NCBI GenBank assembly: GCA_022574595.1
Contig: JACZRS010000006.1
Location: 1 to 41,837 of the forward strand
Direction of reading: 5' to 3'
Length of the DNA stretch: 41,837 bases
From: Planctomycetota bacterium
Lineage (GTDB): Bacteria > Planctomycetota > Phycisphaerae > Phycisphaerales > SM1A02
Of this stretch, positions 16,059 to 23,910 are shown piece by piece. Numbering within the stretch: position 1 is the first letter of the stretch; every line of letters begins with the position of its first letter. Under the pieces are notes generated by a model. It had not been told where the DNA came from, searched no databases, and was given only the letters and a program-made list of their open reading frames with translations. The position numbers were made by a program, and so were the translations under genes.

Positions 16059-16853
16059 ATGCCTGATCGAATCGAAGGAATCTTTACAGAGTTATTAGCT
16101 GAGGGGCGCACTGCCTTGATGCCGTTTATCACTGCGGGCTATCCTTCGATGAAGGTGACCGAATCGGTAATTGGAGCTTTAGAAGAAGCTGGTGCACATA
16201 TTATCGAGCTGGGTATTCCTTTTTCTGATCCTATCGCAGATGGACCTGTAATAGCAGCTTCAATGCACCAAGCGCTTTTATCTGGCGTTACGCCAAAGAG
16301 TGTATTTGAGCTTGTAAGAAAAATTCGCCCAACCACCGAGCTTGGACTTATTGCAATGGTCAGCGATTCAATCATTGAACGAATCGGTCCCGAGAAGTTT
16401 ATTTGTGATGCTGCTGATGCTGGGATTGACGGTTTAATAGTGCCGGATATTGACATATTAGTAGCCGAGAAGCTGCGCGACCTTGCGGCTGATCGTGGGA
16501 TGTCTTTTAGTTTGTTAATTGCTCCAACAACTTCACAAGAGCGAATTAGTCAGATAGCTGCACTAAGCACCGGCTTTGTTTATGTGCTGGCCAGAGTGGG
16601 AATCACAGGTGAAAGTCATTCGCCGCCTGATATTGCCCCACGAATCGACCTCATTCGTCAACACACCAATCTACCTATTGCAGTAGGATTTGGGATTAGC
16701 ACACCTCAGCATGTCGCAGCTGTAACCGAAGTAGCAGATGCTGCGATTGTTGGATCTGCCCTGGTTAGACGAATGGGAGAATCGGATGATGCAGTGATTG
16801 CTGCTCAAGCATTTGTAAGCGACTTAGCAGGAAGCCTTTGCGCTAAAACATGA
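16059..16853 (+). CDS. trpA: Tryptophan synthase alpha chain
   Basis: The 264-residue product is a TIM-barrel protein that cleaves indole-3-glycerol phosphate to indole and glyceraldehyde 3-phosphate, with indole then passing to TrpB. The signature block IELGIPFSDPIADGPVI carries the catalytic Glu and Asp. The phosphate-binding regions GFGIST and GSALVRRM are present near the C-terminus. Length fits the family (about 265). The block usually reading LMGYYNP is altered here (LIAMVSDSIIERIG), a local divergence. No trpB or other trp gene is in the window, so trpA is separate from the rest of the pathway or at least from trpB. The ATG at 16059 has no clear ribosome site. Confidence 0.93.
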   Translation: MPDRIEGIFTELLAEGRTALMPFITAGYPSMKVTESVIGALEEAGAHIIELGIPFSDPIADGPVIAASMHQALLSGVTPKSVFELVRKIRPTTELGLIAMVSDSIIERIGPEKFICDAADAGIDGLIVPDIDILVAEKLRDLAADRGMSFSLLIAPTTSQERISQIAALSTGFVYVLARVGITGESHSPPDIAPRIDLIRQHTNLPIAVGFGISTPQHVAAVTEVADAAIVGSALVRRMGESDDAVIAAQAFVSDLAGSLCAKT

Positions 16854-17085
16854 AGAAAAAACTTACAAACATGGATAGACTCTTTCGCTACGAATTACTC
16901 AAAGTTCTCTAATGACAACTTATCCACATGGACTTGGGGGATAAGCGTACCTGTAAGCAAAAATCACTATATATTGTGGCCCATTAAGGTCTTCTTGCGA
17001 ACATGGCAAAGATGACGATACTTCCCACTTACGTTGGCGAAATTAATGATTTTTTGTGGCTTAAGAATTCTCTCTAGGAGAACGA

Positions 17086-19269
17086 ATGACCGTCATGCGA
17101 ACTAACCGCCTGCCCGTCTATGCTGAACGGATCCAAGATATGGACAGCACCGACTATCAAGAGACTCAAGATCTATTTGGCTCACTAACCTTTACCGGTG
17201 ATGTGATGCTAAAGCGTCTATCTGAAGATGTTTATGCAAAGCTGCAGAAAACTATGCAGCAAGGCCTAGCCATAGACCCAGCAATTGCCAACACGGTTGC
17301 GGAGGCTATGAAGGAGTGGGCGCTTGAGCATGGCTGCACGCATTATTGTCACTGGTTCCAACCCTTAACTGGATCAACCGCTGAAAAGCACGATGCATTC
17401 TTCGTGCCAAATGATGATGGCAAAACAATTGCGAGCTTCACTGGCGCGCAACTTATTCGCGGTGAGCCCGATGCCAGTTCATTCCCCTCTGGTGGCATCC
17501 GCGATACATACGAAGCGCGTGGCTATACAGCTTGGGACGCAACCAGCCCTGCGTTTATCCTTAGAAGTGGTCGACACGCCACACTGTGCATCCCCACCGC
17601 TTTTGTTTCATGGACAGGTGAAGCGCTTGATAAGAAAACGCCTCTACTTCGTTCATTACGCGCTGTAAGTGATCAAGCAATGCGTATTCTGCGAATCTTT
17701 GGCACAGATAAGGGTGTCTCGCAGGTCATTACAACAATCGGTTCAGAACAGGAATACTTTCTCATCAATAAGGAATTTTATCTCCTTAGGCCTGATCTTC
17801 TGATGTGTGGACGAACCGTCATCGGAGCGCCGCCTCCCAAAGGTCACCAGCTGGACGATCATTACTTCGGGTCAATCCCCGAACGAGTCATGGCATACAT
17901 GGCTGACGTTGAGTCGAGACTCAATGAGCTGGGTGTACCCGTTCAAACCCGTCACAACGAAGTAGCGCCTGGGCAATACGAGATCGCACCGGTATTTGAA
18001 AACGCCAATGTAGCCACCGATCACCAAATGCTGATGATGCATACATTGCGTACATGTGCGCCGCATCATGGTTTTGTGTGCTTGCTGCACGAAAAACCCT
18101 TTGCAGGTGTTAACGGTTCAGGCAAGCATAACAACTGGTCATTGGCTACTGATACTGGGGCAAACCTACTGAATCCTCAGGAGGAAACGCATACAAACAT
18201 GCAGTTTCTGGTGTTTTTACTAGCGGTAATCCGTGCGGTTGATTTGCATGCCAACCTGCTTCGCGCAGCTGTTTCTACAGCTGGAAACGATCATCGACTA
18301 GGTGCTAATGAAGCGCCGCCAGCGATCATCTCAATTTATCTGGGTGAGATGCTAAGTGACATCCTCGATCAATTAGAGCGCGGCGAAACTACCTCTACGA
18401 AAAAGAGTCCGCATCTAGACTTAGGTGCTAACACTTTACCTCAAATTCCCAGACATAGCAGTGATCGAAACAGAACAAGCCCATTTGCCTTTACTGGTAA
18501 TAAATTTGAAGTTAGAACAGTTGGCGCCAGCGCATCAATTGCCTGGCCAAACACCATACTAAATACAATGGTAGCTGAATCCCTTGATTATCTAGCAACG
18601 CAACTAGAAAAGAAAGTGTCTGCCAAATCCTCAAATGATGAAATCGAGGCAGCGGTCAAAGCCGTGCTTAAAGAAGTGGTATGCAAACATCGCCGTGTGG
18701 TATTTGATGGGGATAACTACGACCCTAAGTGGCATGAGCAAGCTCAAAAACGAGGATTACCTCATCTGAAAACCACTGCTCAGGGATTGGATGAGCTTAA
18801 GTCCAAGGAAACCATAGATCTTTTCAGCAAGTACGAAGTACTAAATGAACGAGAATTGCGGGCTCGCTATGCGGTTCTTTTGGACCGCTACACCACAACC
18901 ATTGGAATTGAAGCTAGAACCATGATCTCAATGATCAATACTCATGTGTTGCCTGCTGCTATTAGGTATCAAGGTCAGATTGCTGAGGCAATCGCAGCCA
19001 CAAAGGCAGCGGGAATCACGTGTGAGGACACTCACAATCAGCTTCAGGACTTAGTCAACATGATCAGCACTTTGCGTAAAGCGACTGATAGGGTTGCTGA
19101 AGCTGAGAGTTACACTGCCGAGGATGCTGATCGCCTGGGGCACCATGTCTGTGATACTCTAAATCCAGCTATGGAAGCAGCTCGCGCGGCTGCTGATGCA
19201 ATTGAATTGGTCTTGCCGGATGACCTTTGGACTTTGCCGAGCTACGCTGAGATGCTCTTTATGCGCTAG
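17086..19269 (+). CDS. glnN: Glutamine synthetase type III
   Basis: The 727-residue product has the length and layout of GSIII, which forms dodecamers unlike GSI in sequence and is common in Bacteroidetes, cyanobacteria and planctomycetes. It makes glutamine from glutamate, ammonia and ATP. Visible motifs are the N-terminal FGSLTFTGDVMLKRLS, a glutamate/metal site GSEQEYF (about residue 219), NEVAPGQYEIAPVFE, and the ATP/catalytic region HEKPFAGVNGSGKHNNWS (335-352). C-terminal helices from about 500 on are GSIII-specific. The ATG follows TAGGAGAACGA. A perfect 9-base DnaA-box word (16920-16928) lies upstream, but a single copy is not evidence for control. The gene is probably transcribed alone. 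Confidence 0.95.
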   Translation: MTVMRTNRLPVYAERIQDMDSTDYQETQDLFGSLTFTGDVMLKRLSEDVYAKLQKTMQQGLAIDPAIANTVAEAMKEWALEHGCTHYCHWFQPLTGSTAEKHDAFFVPNDDGKTIASFTGAQLIRGEPDASSFPSGGIRDTYEARGYTAWDATSPAFILRSGRHATLCIPTAFVSWTGEALDKKTPLLRSLRAVSDQAMRILRIFGTDKGVSQVITTIGSEQEYFLINKEFYLLRPDLLMCGRTVIGAPPPKGHQLDDHYFGSIPERVMAYMADVESRLNELGVPVQTRHNEVAPGQYEIAPVFENANVATDHQMLMMHTLRTCAPHHGFVCLLHEKPFAGVNGSGKHNNWSLATDTGANLLNPQEETHTNMQFLVFLLAVIRAVDLHANLLRAAVSTAGNDHRLGANEAPPAIISIYLGEMLSDILDQLERGETTSTKKSPHLDLGANTLPQIPRHSSDRNRTSPFAFTGNKFEVRTVGASASIAWPNTILNTMVAESLDYLATQLEKKVSAKSSNDEIEAAVKAVLKEVVCKHRRVVFDGDNYDPKWHEQAQKRGLPHLKTTAQGLDELKSKETIDLFSKYEVLNERELRARYAVLLDRYTTTIGIEARTMISMINTHVLPAAIRYQGQIAEAIAATKAAGITCEDTHNQLQDLVNMISTLRKATDRVAEAESYTAEDADRLGHHVCDTLNPAMEAARAAADAIELVLPDDLWTLPSYAEMLFMR

Positions 19270-19448
19270 TTAGGAAAAACCTAAGGATAAATCAAGCCAC
19301 GCCCAGGCCTATTGCCCTGTAGTATTGGCTCAAGGAGTGGCATTTATACCTTTGCCAAGTCAGATCCGGTTGGTTAAAGGTGGCGGTTTTGATACCTTGC
19401 TCGATGTGTATCCTAACCTTGTGCAAGTTTTAGATTGGAAAGCAACCG

Positions 19449-20960
19449 ATGGTCGATGCACCTGCGACAACTGAATCAAAAAGCCAAACCGCCTCTGATA
19501 TAAAAGTCGAGGATAACGGACCAGCCTGCAAGCGAATAACCATCACCATCTCAGCTGACACCATCAAGCAGAAGCTCGATGATCAGGTTGGCACATTGTC
19601 AGCCAATACAGCCTTGCCAGGATTTCGTAAAGGCAAGGCCCCGCGACAACTTCTTGAAAGGCGATTCGGGGAAACAGTACGCGAAGAAACAAAAACGCAG
19701 ATCATGGCTGAGGCATACGCCCAAGCTATTGAAGAGAAAGATATCAAACCCGTTGGCGAGCCCGAGCCTACTTCAGATGTCAAGGATCTTAAGCTCATTC
19801 CCGGCGAATCTCTTACATTTACTATCGATGTTGAGGTTACTCCTGAATTTGATCTTCCACCTCTTGATGGCATCGAAATCAAGAAACCTATTTTCGAGAT
19901 TACCAAAGAGAGAATCCAAGCGGAGCTTGACCGTCAATGCAGGCAACTAGGTATTGCAAAGAAAATCGATGGCGATTTCCAGGAAGGCGATATTCTTGCA
20001 GTACAGGTAACTGTTAATAAAGAAGGTGAAACAGAACCACTTGTAACAGATCAGTACGCAGTTATATCCGTACCCAGTAAAGATGCGGGTGGGCGCGGAC
20101 CTGTATTGGGATTGATGATCGATGGTTTGGCAGGCATACTAAAAGCTGCAAAAGCGGGCGATTCAATAGCTTTGAAAGCTGTAGGTCCAGAAGCGTATGA
20201 GCGTGAGGATGTTCGTGGCGCTTCACTAAACCTTGAGGTAAGAATCACTGGTGCAGAGCGACCTGAGCCTGCTACGGTTGAGCAAGTAGTTGAAGCTTTT
20301 GGGCTAGGTAATGAAGAAAACCTCCAGGAGCAAATGCGTCTTGGGATTGGGCAACAAAATGACAACGAGCAAGCCAGCGCAATGCGTGAGCAGCTATATG
20401 ACTACCTCGCAAAAGCGGTTGACTTTGAACTTCCAAAGAAACTTTCAGCAGCTCAAGCATCACGCAATCTTGAAAGGCAGCGCATCGAGCTTCTTGAGCG
20501 TGGCCTGATGCCTGCTGAAGTCGAGGAAAGACTAGCTGAGATTCGTGAAGAGTCCGAAGCAAATACACAATTGCGACTGAAGCTGTTCTTTGTTATGCAC
20601 CGCTTGGCAGATCACTTTGACATCGAAGTCTCCGAACAAGAAGTTAATGGAAGAATTGCATCAATCGCGGCTCAGCGTGGTGTGCGGCCTGATCAAATAC
20701 GTTCTGAATTATCTCAAGCAGGTCGCCTGGCAGACGTCTCCAGGGTAATCCGCGAACACAAAGCTGCTGACAAAGCCATCGCTGGTGCAAAGATTGTCGA
20801 AATCCCCGCGGAGGAATGGGCATCGGAAAAATCCGGACAATCTAAGAAAAAGACCAAGAAAAAGACTTCTTCAACAACGGGTAAGAAGAAAACCAATGCA
20901 AAGAACGAAGCCTCGGAAGGCTCTGGCAAGAAAAAGACTACTACTAAAAATAAAAAGTAG
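19449..20960 (+). CDS. tig: Trigger factor (ribosome-associated chaperone) with lysine-rich tail
   Basis: The 503-residue product has the N-terminal ribosome-docking signature NTALPGFRKGKAPRQLLERRF, which holds nascent chains at the exit tunnel. The middle PPIase domain is strongly diverged: the usual PGFE catalytic loop is not seen and the segment reads VLGLMIDGLAGILKAA, so it may fold like FKBP but lack isomerase activity. The helical C-terminal chaperone domain follows (VVEAFGLGNEENLQEQM to about 455). The protein then ends in some 40 residues of KKKT-type lysine-rich low complexity (SKKKTKKKTSS..GKKKT), longer than usual, possibly binding ribosomal RNA. A ribosome site GGAAAGC precedes the ATG. 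The next gene starts 43 bp on. Confidence 0.93.
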   Translation: MVDAPATTESKSQTASDIKVEDNGPACKRITITISADTIKQKLDDQVGTLSANTALPGFRKGKAPRQLLERRFGETVREETKTQIMAEAYAQAIEEKDIKPVGEPEPTSDVKDLKLIPGESLTFTIDVEVTPEFDLPPLDGIEIKKPIFEITKERIQAELDRQCRQLGIAKKIDGDFQEGDILAVQVTVNKEGETEPLVTDQYAVISVPSKDAGGRGPVLGLMIDGLAGILKAAKAGDSIALKAVGPEAYEREDVRGASLNLEVRITGAERPEPATVEQVVEAFGLGNEENLQEQMRLGIGQQNDNEQASAMREQLYDYLAKAVDFELPKKLSAAQASRNLERQRIELLERGLMPAEVEERLAEIREESEANTQLRLKLFFVMHRLADHFDIEVSEQEVNGRIASIAAQRGVRPDQIRSELSQAGRLADVSRVIREHKAADKAIAGAKIVEIPAEEWASEKSGQSKKKTKKKTSSTTGKKKTNAKNEASEGSGKKKTTTKNKK

Positions 20961-21003
20961 CCTGTTTCACTACCAACCCATTTGATATAGCGTAAAGTTG
21001 GTT

Positions 21004-21357
21004 ATGTGCTTGTCACTGAAGCTCGTTATCGCAGCCCAATCAGCAAATCAGCTATTTATAGAGACGCTTCCCTGGCTTGTTGGGCTGGGAGTGATAGTAT
21101 TTATCGGAGCATGGGCGATTTACTTTGTACGCAAAATGATGCAAAGACAAAGCTCAAGCCTTGAAGATGGCTTTACACTCCACGACCTAAGGCAACTTCA
21201 TGCTCAAGGAGAGCTAAATGATGAAGAATTTAAGCGCGCAAAGGACGCCATGATCGGACGTTTGCAGGATTCCATCGAGTCTGATGACCAAATCGGACAT
21301 TCACAAGATTTAGATTCACATGAAGCCGAAAATGATATGCCTGATAATCAGCCTTAG
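21004..21357 (+). CDS. Small membrane protein with SHOCT-like domain
   Basis: The product of about 117 residues has one membrane segment near the N-terminus (LFIETLPWLVGLGVIVFIGAW), then a basic stretch (VRKMMQRQ) and a short C-terminal helix pair LHDLRQLHAQGELNDEEFKRAKDAMI. This last part fits the SHOCT pattern (L..L...G.is.eEFe..K..ll), often found in bitopic membrane proteins as a small oligomerisation module. The tail is acidic. The ATG at 21004 or a TTG two codons earlier could start translation; neither has a strong ribosome site. It lies between tig and clpX, where clpP sits in many bacteria, but it is not a ClpP. Confidence 0.7.
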   Translation: MCLSLKLVIAAQSANQLFIETLPWLVGLGVIVFIGAWAIYFVRKMMQRQSSSLEDGFTLHDLRQLHAQGELNDEEFKRAKDAMIGRLQDSIESDDQIGHSQDLDSHEAENDMPDNQP

Positions 21358-21442
21358 AGTGTCTAATAAGCCTTTTTCTAAAGTGCCTGATAGATGCGAC
21401 TAAACGAATTTATATCCAACTTGACCAATCACAGCACAACCT

Positions 21443-21472
21443 TTAGACCTTGTAGATGAAGCCCGATACAAT
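21443..21472 (+). promoter_or_regulatory. clpX: Candidate promoter ahead of clpX
   Basis: TTAGAC (21443-21448) and TACAAT (21467-21472) are spaced 18 bp apart, leaving a leader of about 70 bases before the clpX ATG. The -10 is good and the -35 partial. This suggests clpX can be transcribed separately from tig. Confidence 0.4.
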
Positions 21473-21549
21473 AGTGGGTAAGCCAAGCGCTGAACATAGG
21501 GCTAGGGTCTTGTAGCGGTCTATCAACACTTATCGAAGCATAAAGAAAT

Positions 21550-23031
21550 ATGAGCAACCAAGCGCAGTTTGAAACTCCTAGGCCACAACCAATAGCAGCT
21601 GCCAATTCCGGCGGCCGACGCGGCTCATCCAAAGGTTCAGGTTCCGGTAACTCTGGAGGATCAGGAAAAGGCTCGGGCGGATCCGGAGGCGGGTCCAAGG
21701 GTGGTTCTGGGAGTGGTTCCGGAGGAGGGTCCGGGGGCGGTGGATTCGATGGTGGAGGCGGCGATGGAGGATTCAGAGGCCGCAAAGTTACAACCTGCTC
21801 ATTCTGCGGAAAAACTTCCCGAGAAGTTGGACCAATGGTCGAAGGCCCGAGCGATATCTATATCTGCTCAAACTGCACAGATCTCTGCCAGAACATATTC
21901 CGCCAGGAGCAAAGGCGCGTAACAAGTGCCCGGCCTCTCTTTACTGCTATTCCTACACCCAGGCAGATCAAAGAGTTTCTCGATCAATACGTAATCGGTC
22001 AGGATTATGCTAAAAGAGCCTTGGCTGTAGCGGTTCACAATCACTACAAACGACTAACACAAATAGAAAATGAAGATTCTCCGGTTGAACTTGATAAGTC
22101 CAACGTTCTGCTCATTGGACCAACGGGAACTGGCAAGACACTCCTGGCGCGCACACTATCACGTGTCCTTAATGTCCCATTTGCTATTGGCGACGCAACT
22201 ACACTTACTGAAGCGGGATATGTCGGCGAGGATGTTGAGAACTTATTGCTGAAGCTGCTTCAAGCTGCGGATTACGATCGAGACGCAGCACAGCGAGGTA
22301 TCATCTACATAGACGAAATCGATAAGATTGGAAAGACCTCACAAAACGTCTCAATTACGCGCGATGTTTCCGGCGAGGGGGTGCAGCAATCACTACTAAA
22401 AATGCTCGAAGGTGTAATTGCAAATGTTCCCCCACAAGGTGGACGAAAGCATCCCGAGCAACAATACATCCAGATGGACACTACTCACATCCTCTTTATC
22501 TGTGGTGGTTCATTTGTTGGTGTTAATGACATCATCCGCAAGCGCTTGGGCAAGAAGCGAATAGGCTTTGGTCAAGATGAATTAGACAACTCAACCAAGC
22601 AAGAGAAAGAGAGCAAGATCCTAGCACAAGTATCACCGCAAGATATCCTGGAGTTCGGCTTGATCCCTGAATTGATCGGACGCCTGCCTATCATCTGCCC
22701 ACTAATGCCGCTTTCGCGTGATGCTATGGTTCAGATTCTCACCGAGCCGAAGAATGCTCTAGTGAAGCAGATCCAGCATCTATTTAGCTTGGAAGGCGCC
22801 AAGATCAAGTTCACGGAGTGTGCCTTAAATCTGATAGCTGAGCGTGCAATGAAACGAGATACCGGTGCTCGTGCCCTTCGAGCGGTTGTTGATGAGTTCA
22901 TGCTGGATTCGATGTACGATTTACCTGAAGCTAACGCCCAGGGCGTCACCTTTATCCTGGACGCTGAATCAATCGAAAATACCTTCACGCTTGACCAGCT
23001 ACCTCAGCAAAAAGCCAAAGAATCAGCCTGA
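21550..23031 (+). CDS. clpX: ClpX, ATPase unfoldase of the ClpXP protease, with Gly/Ser-rich N-terminus
   Basis: The 493-residue product unfolds tagged proteins and feeds them to ClpP. The C4 zinc-binding domain has Cys83, 86, 106 and 109 ([14 protein letters not shown]). Then come Walker A GPTGTGKT (190-197), the pore loop GYVGED, Walker [11 protein letters not shown], the RKH loop GGRKHPEQQ, the ClpP-docking IGF loop (KKRIGFGQ), sensor/arginine [11 protein letters not shown], and the small domain [14 protein letters not shown]. Unusually, residues about 20-79 ahead of the zinc domain are a Gly/Ser/Lys low-complexity stretch ([18 protein letters not shown] and similar) that standard ClpX lacks. 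The stretch is in frame from the only plausible ATG, which has a weak ribosome site. No clpP is in the window. Confidence 0.95.
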   Translation: MSNQAQFETPRPQPIAAANSGGRRGSSKGSGSGNSGGSGKGSGGSGGGSKGGSGSGSGGGSGGGGFDGGGGDGGFRGRKVTTCSFCGKTSREVGPMVEGPSDIYICSNCTDLCQNIFRQEQRRVTSARPLFTAIPTPRQIKEFLDQYVIGQDYAKRALAVAVHNHYKRLTQIENEDSPVELDKSNVLLIGPTGTGKTLLARTLSRVLNVPFAIGDATTLTEAGYVGEDVENLLLKLLQAADYDRDAAQRGIIYIDEIDKIGKTSQNVSITRDVSGEGVQQSLLKMLEGVIANVPPQGGRKHPEQQYIQMDTTHILFICGGSFVGVNDIIRKRLGKKRIGFGQDELDNSTKQEKESKILAQVSPQDILEFGLIPELIGRLPIICPLMPLSRDAMVQILTEPKNALVKQIQHLFSLEGAKIKFTECALNLIAERAMKRDTGARALRAVVDEFMLDSMYDLPEANAQGVTFILDAESIENTFTLDQLPQQKAKESA

Positions 23032-23081
23032 CCAGCACATGCCCGGTCCTATACCCCTATATTTCCAGGTATTTATGCCGC

Positions 23082-23109
23082 TTGCCATACATATCAAGCT
23101 GCCTATACT
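23082..23109 (+). promoter_or_regulatory. rpmB: Sigma-70-type promoter for rpmB
   Basis: TTGCCA (23082-23087), a 16-bp spacer and TATACT (23104-23109) give a good match. Transcription would start about 30 bases before the GTG start of rpmB. The leader contains CCTTG-ATG-CAAGG followed by CTTTTTGGAGG, a small hairpin that abuts the ribosome site. Confidence 0.6.
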
Positions 23110-23148
23110 CCTCGAACCTTGATGCAAGGCTTTTTGGAGGACTATCTC

Positions 23149-23427
23149 GTGCCTCGAGTATGCTTTTTCACTCAATCACGTACCACTAAGGGAAACAAGC
23201 TGCGACATCGCGGTCGGGCTAAGTATCTCGGCGGTATCGGCACGAAAATAACCTCCTGCACTCGCAGGACATTTAAGCCCAACCTGCAAAAGGTAACTGC
23301 AATAATTGATGGCAGTCCCAAGCGCATTCAAGCCTCCGCCAAGGCTATACGCCAAGGCCTTGTTGTTAAGCCACTTAAACGCAAGTACGGGTACACCCGC
23401 CAGCAGAAAAAAGCCCAAGCAGGCTAA
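23149..23427 (+). CDS. rpmB: Large-subunit ribosomal protein bL28
   Basis: With a GTG start at 23149, directly after TTTTTGGAGGACTATCTC, the product is 92 residues (family usually 60-100). The L28 pattern is visible: an N-terminal PRVCFFTQSRTTKGN, the basic central part, RRTFKPNLQKV, and SAKAIRQGLVVK near the C-terminus, followed by a basic tail. It is part of the 50S subunit close to the exit-site region. The longer open frame from 23119 includes untypical residues and should not be used. An insertion in the middle (GRAKYLGGIGTKITSC) makes it longer than E. coli L28. The gene lies between clpX and dnaG, with its own promoter. Confidence 0.85.
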   Translation: MPRVCFFTQSRTTKGNKLRHRGRAKYLGGIGTKITSCTRRTFKPNLQKVTAIIDGSPKRIQASAKAIRQGLVVKPLKRKYGYTRQQKKAQAG

Positions 23428-23589
23428 TCCAGGCCATTCCCCCTTAGTTAACAAAGGCAGATCCCACCAGTTCTTGGCTGGAGTGATTTTTGATGCAGAA
23501 TTATACAGATTCCAATTTAGGTAAGACCGCTAGTTCAGGAGATTATTGAGGGTTAAAAGTAATATGCAAAATCTGCAAGCTTGATTTGA

Positions 23590-23813
23590 CCTGGGTCGTA
23601 TTTGGCGTACCGTTACCGAAGATTCGTCTGCACGCTGAGTCCAGGGGAAAGAACTCCGGCTTCTCCTAACTGCCTTTATTGGCTAGGTAGCCGGAAAGAC
23701 CCAAAATCGCGGTCCGTGCGACGAAAACCTGCGAATACCGATAAGCTGCAAATGCGGCGCCGCTTTAGGCGACCGTGCTTAATACGTTGTTTGATTCGAT
23801 CCTTATGATCGAA
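23590..23813 (+). ncRNA. Candidate structured RNA or leader upstream of dnaG-rpoD, unidentified
   Basis: Pairings seen are CCTGG (23590-23594) with CCAGG (23641-23645); CCGGCT (23656-23661) with AGCCGG (23689-23694), enclosing CCTA/TAGG and GCC/GGC; TCGC/GCGA near 23713-23728; the palindromic GCGGCGCCGC near 23755; and finally TTCGATC (23795-23801) with GATCGAA (23807-23813), which could end the element. It does not show the conserved words of RNase P RNA, tmRNA, SRP RNA or the riboswitches I know. It may be a free RNA or a 5' leader of dnaG. Strand is assumed from the flanking genes. Confidence 0.35.
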
Positions 23814-23893
23814 AATGTTGATTTATTCGGCAAGTTAGGTTCTAAGAGAGATGTACATGCTGCACATAATGCAGCAATAGTCTGGCAATATTT

Positions 23894-23908
23894 AGGAAGG
23901 CCCTTCCT
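23894..23908 (+). promoter_or_regulatory. dnaG: Ribosome site of dnaG inside a hairpin
   Basis: AGGAAG (23894-23899) pairs with CTTCCT (23903-23908) around GCC, and the GTG start follows 3 bases later. AGGAAGG is the only ribosome-site-like sequence, so the pairing would hide it and could limit primase synthesis. Confidence 0.45.
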
Positions 23909-23910
23909 GC

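Larger units (their letters stand above)
23428..23910. other. Gene-free 483-bp spacer upstream of dnaG
   Basis: After rpmB no convincing coding frame is present. The 68-codon plus-strand frame at 23602-23808 starts with TTG, has no ribosome site and encodes an arginine-rich, domain-free product. Instead the stretch 23590-23813 has nested hairpins (see the separate entry), and 23861-23879 holds TGCTGC/GCAGCA around 7 bases. The promoter for dnaG-rpoD must lie in or before this spacer; I cannot point to a good match. Confidence 0.5.

Noticed and set aside
16920-16928. Perfect DnaA-box word TTATCCACA upstream of glnN, part of a CTTATCC/GGATAAG inverted repeat.
   Set aside because: It is a single copy with no AT-rich unwinding region, dnaA or dnaN nearby. 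About 0.3 such words are expected by chance on both strands of a window this size.
21429-21785. Minus-strand proline-rich frame opposite the start of clpX.
   Set aside because: It is the complement of the Gly/Ser-rich ClpX extension (GGN codons read as NCC), not a gene.
23602-23808. Arginine-rich 68-codon plus-strand frame between rpmB and dnaG, possibly a small ribosomal protein such as bS21.
   Set aside because: It starts with TTG without a ribosome site and does not match bS21 or other small ribosomal proteins. The DNA is better explained by hairpins.
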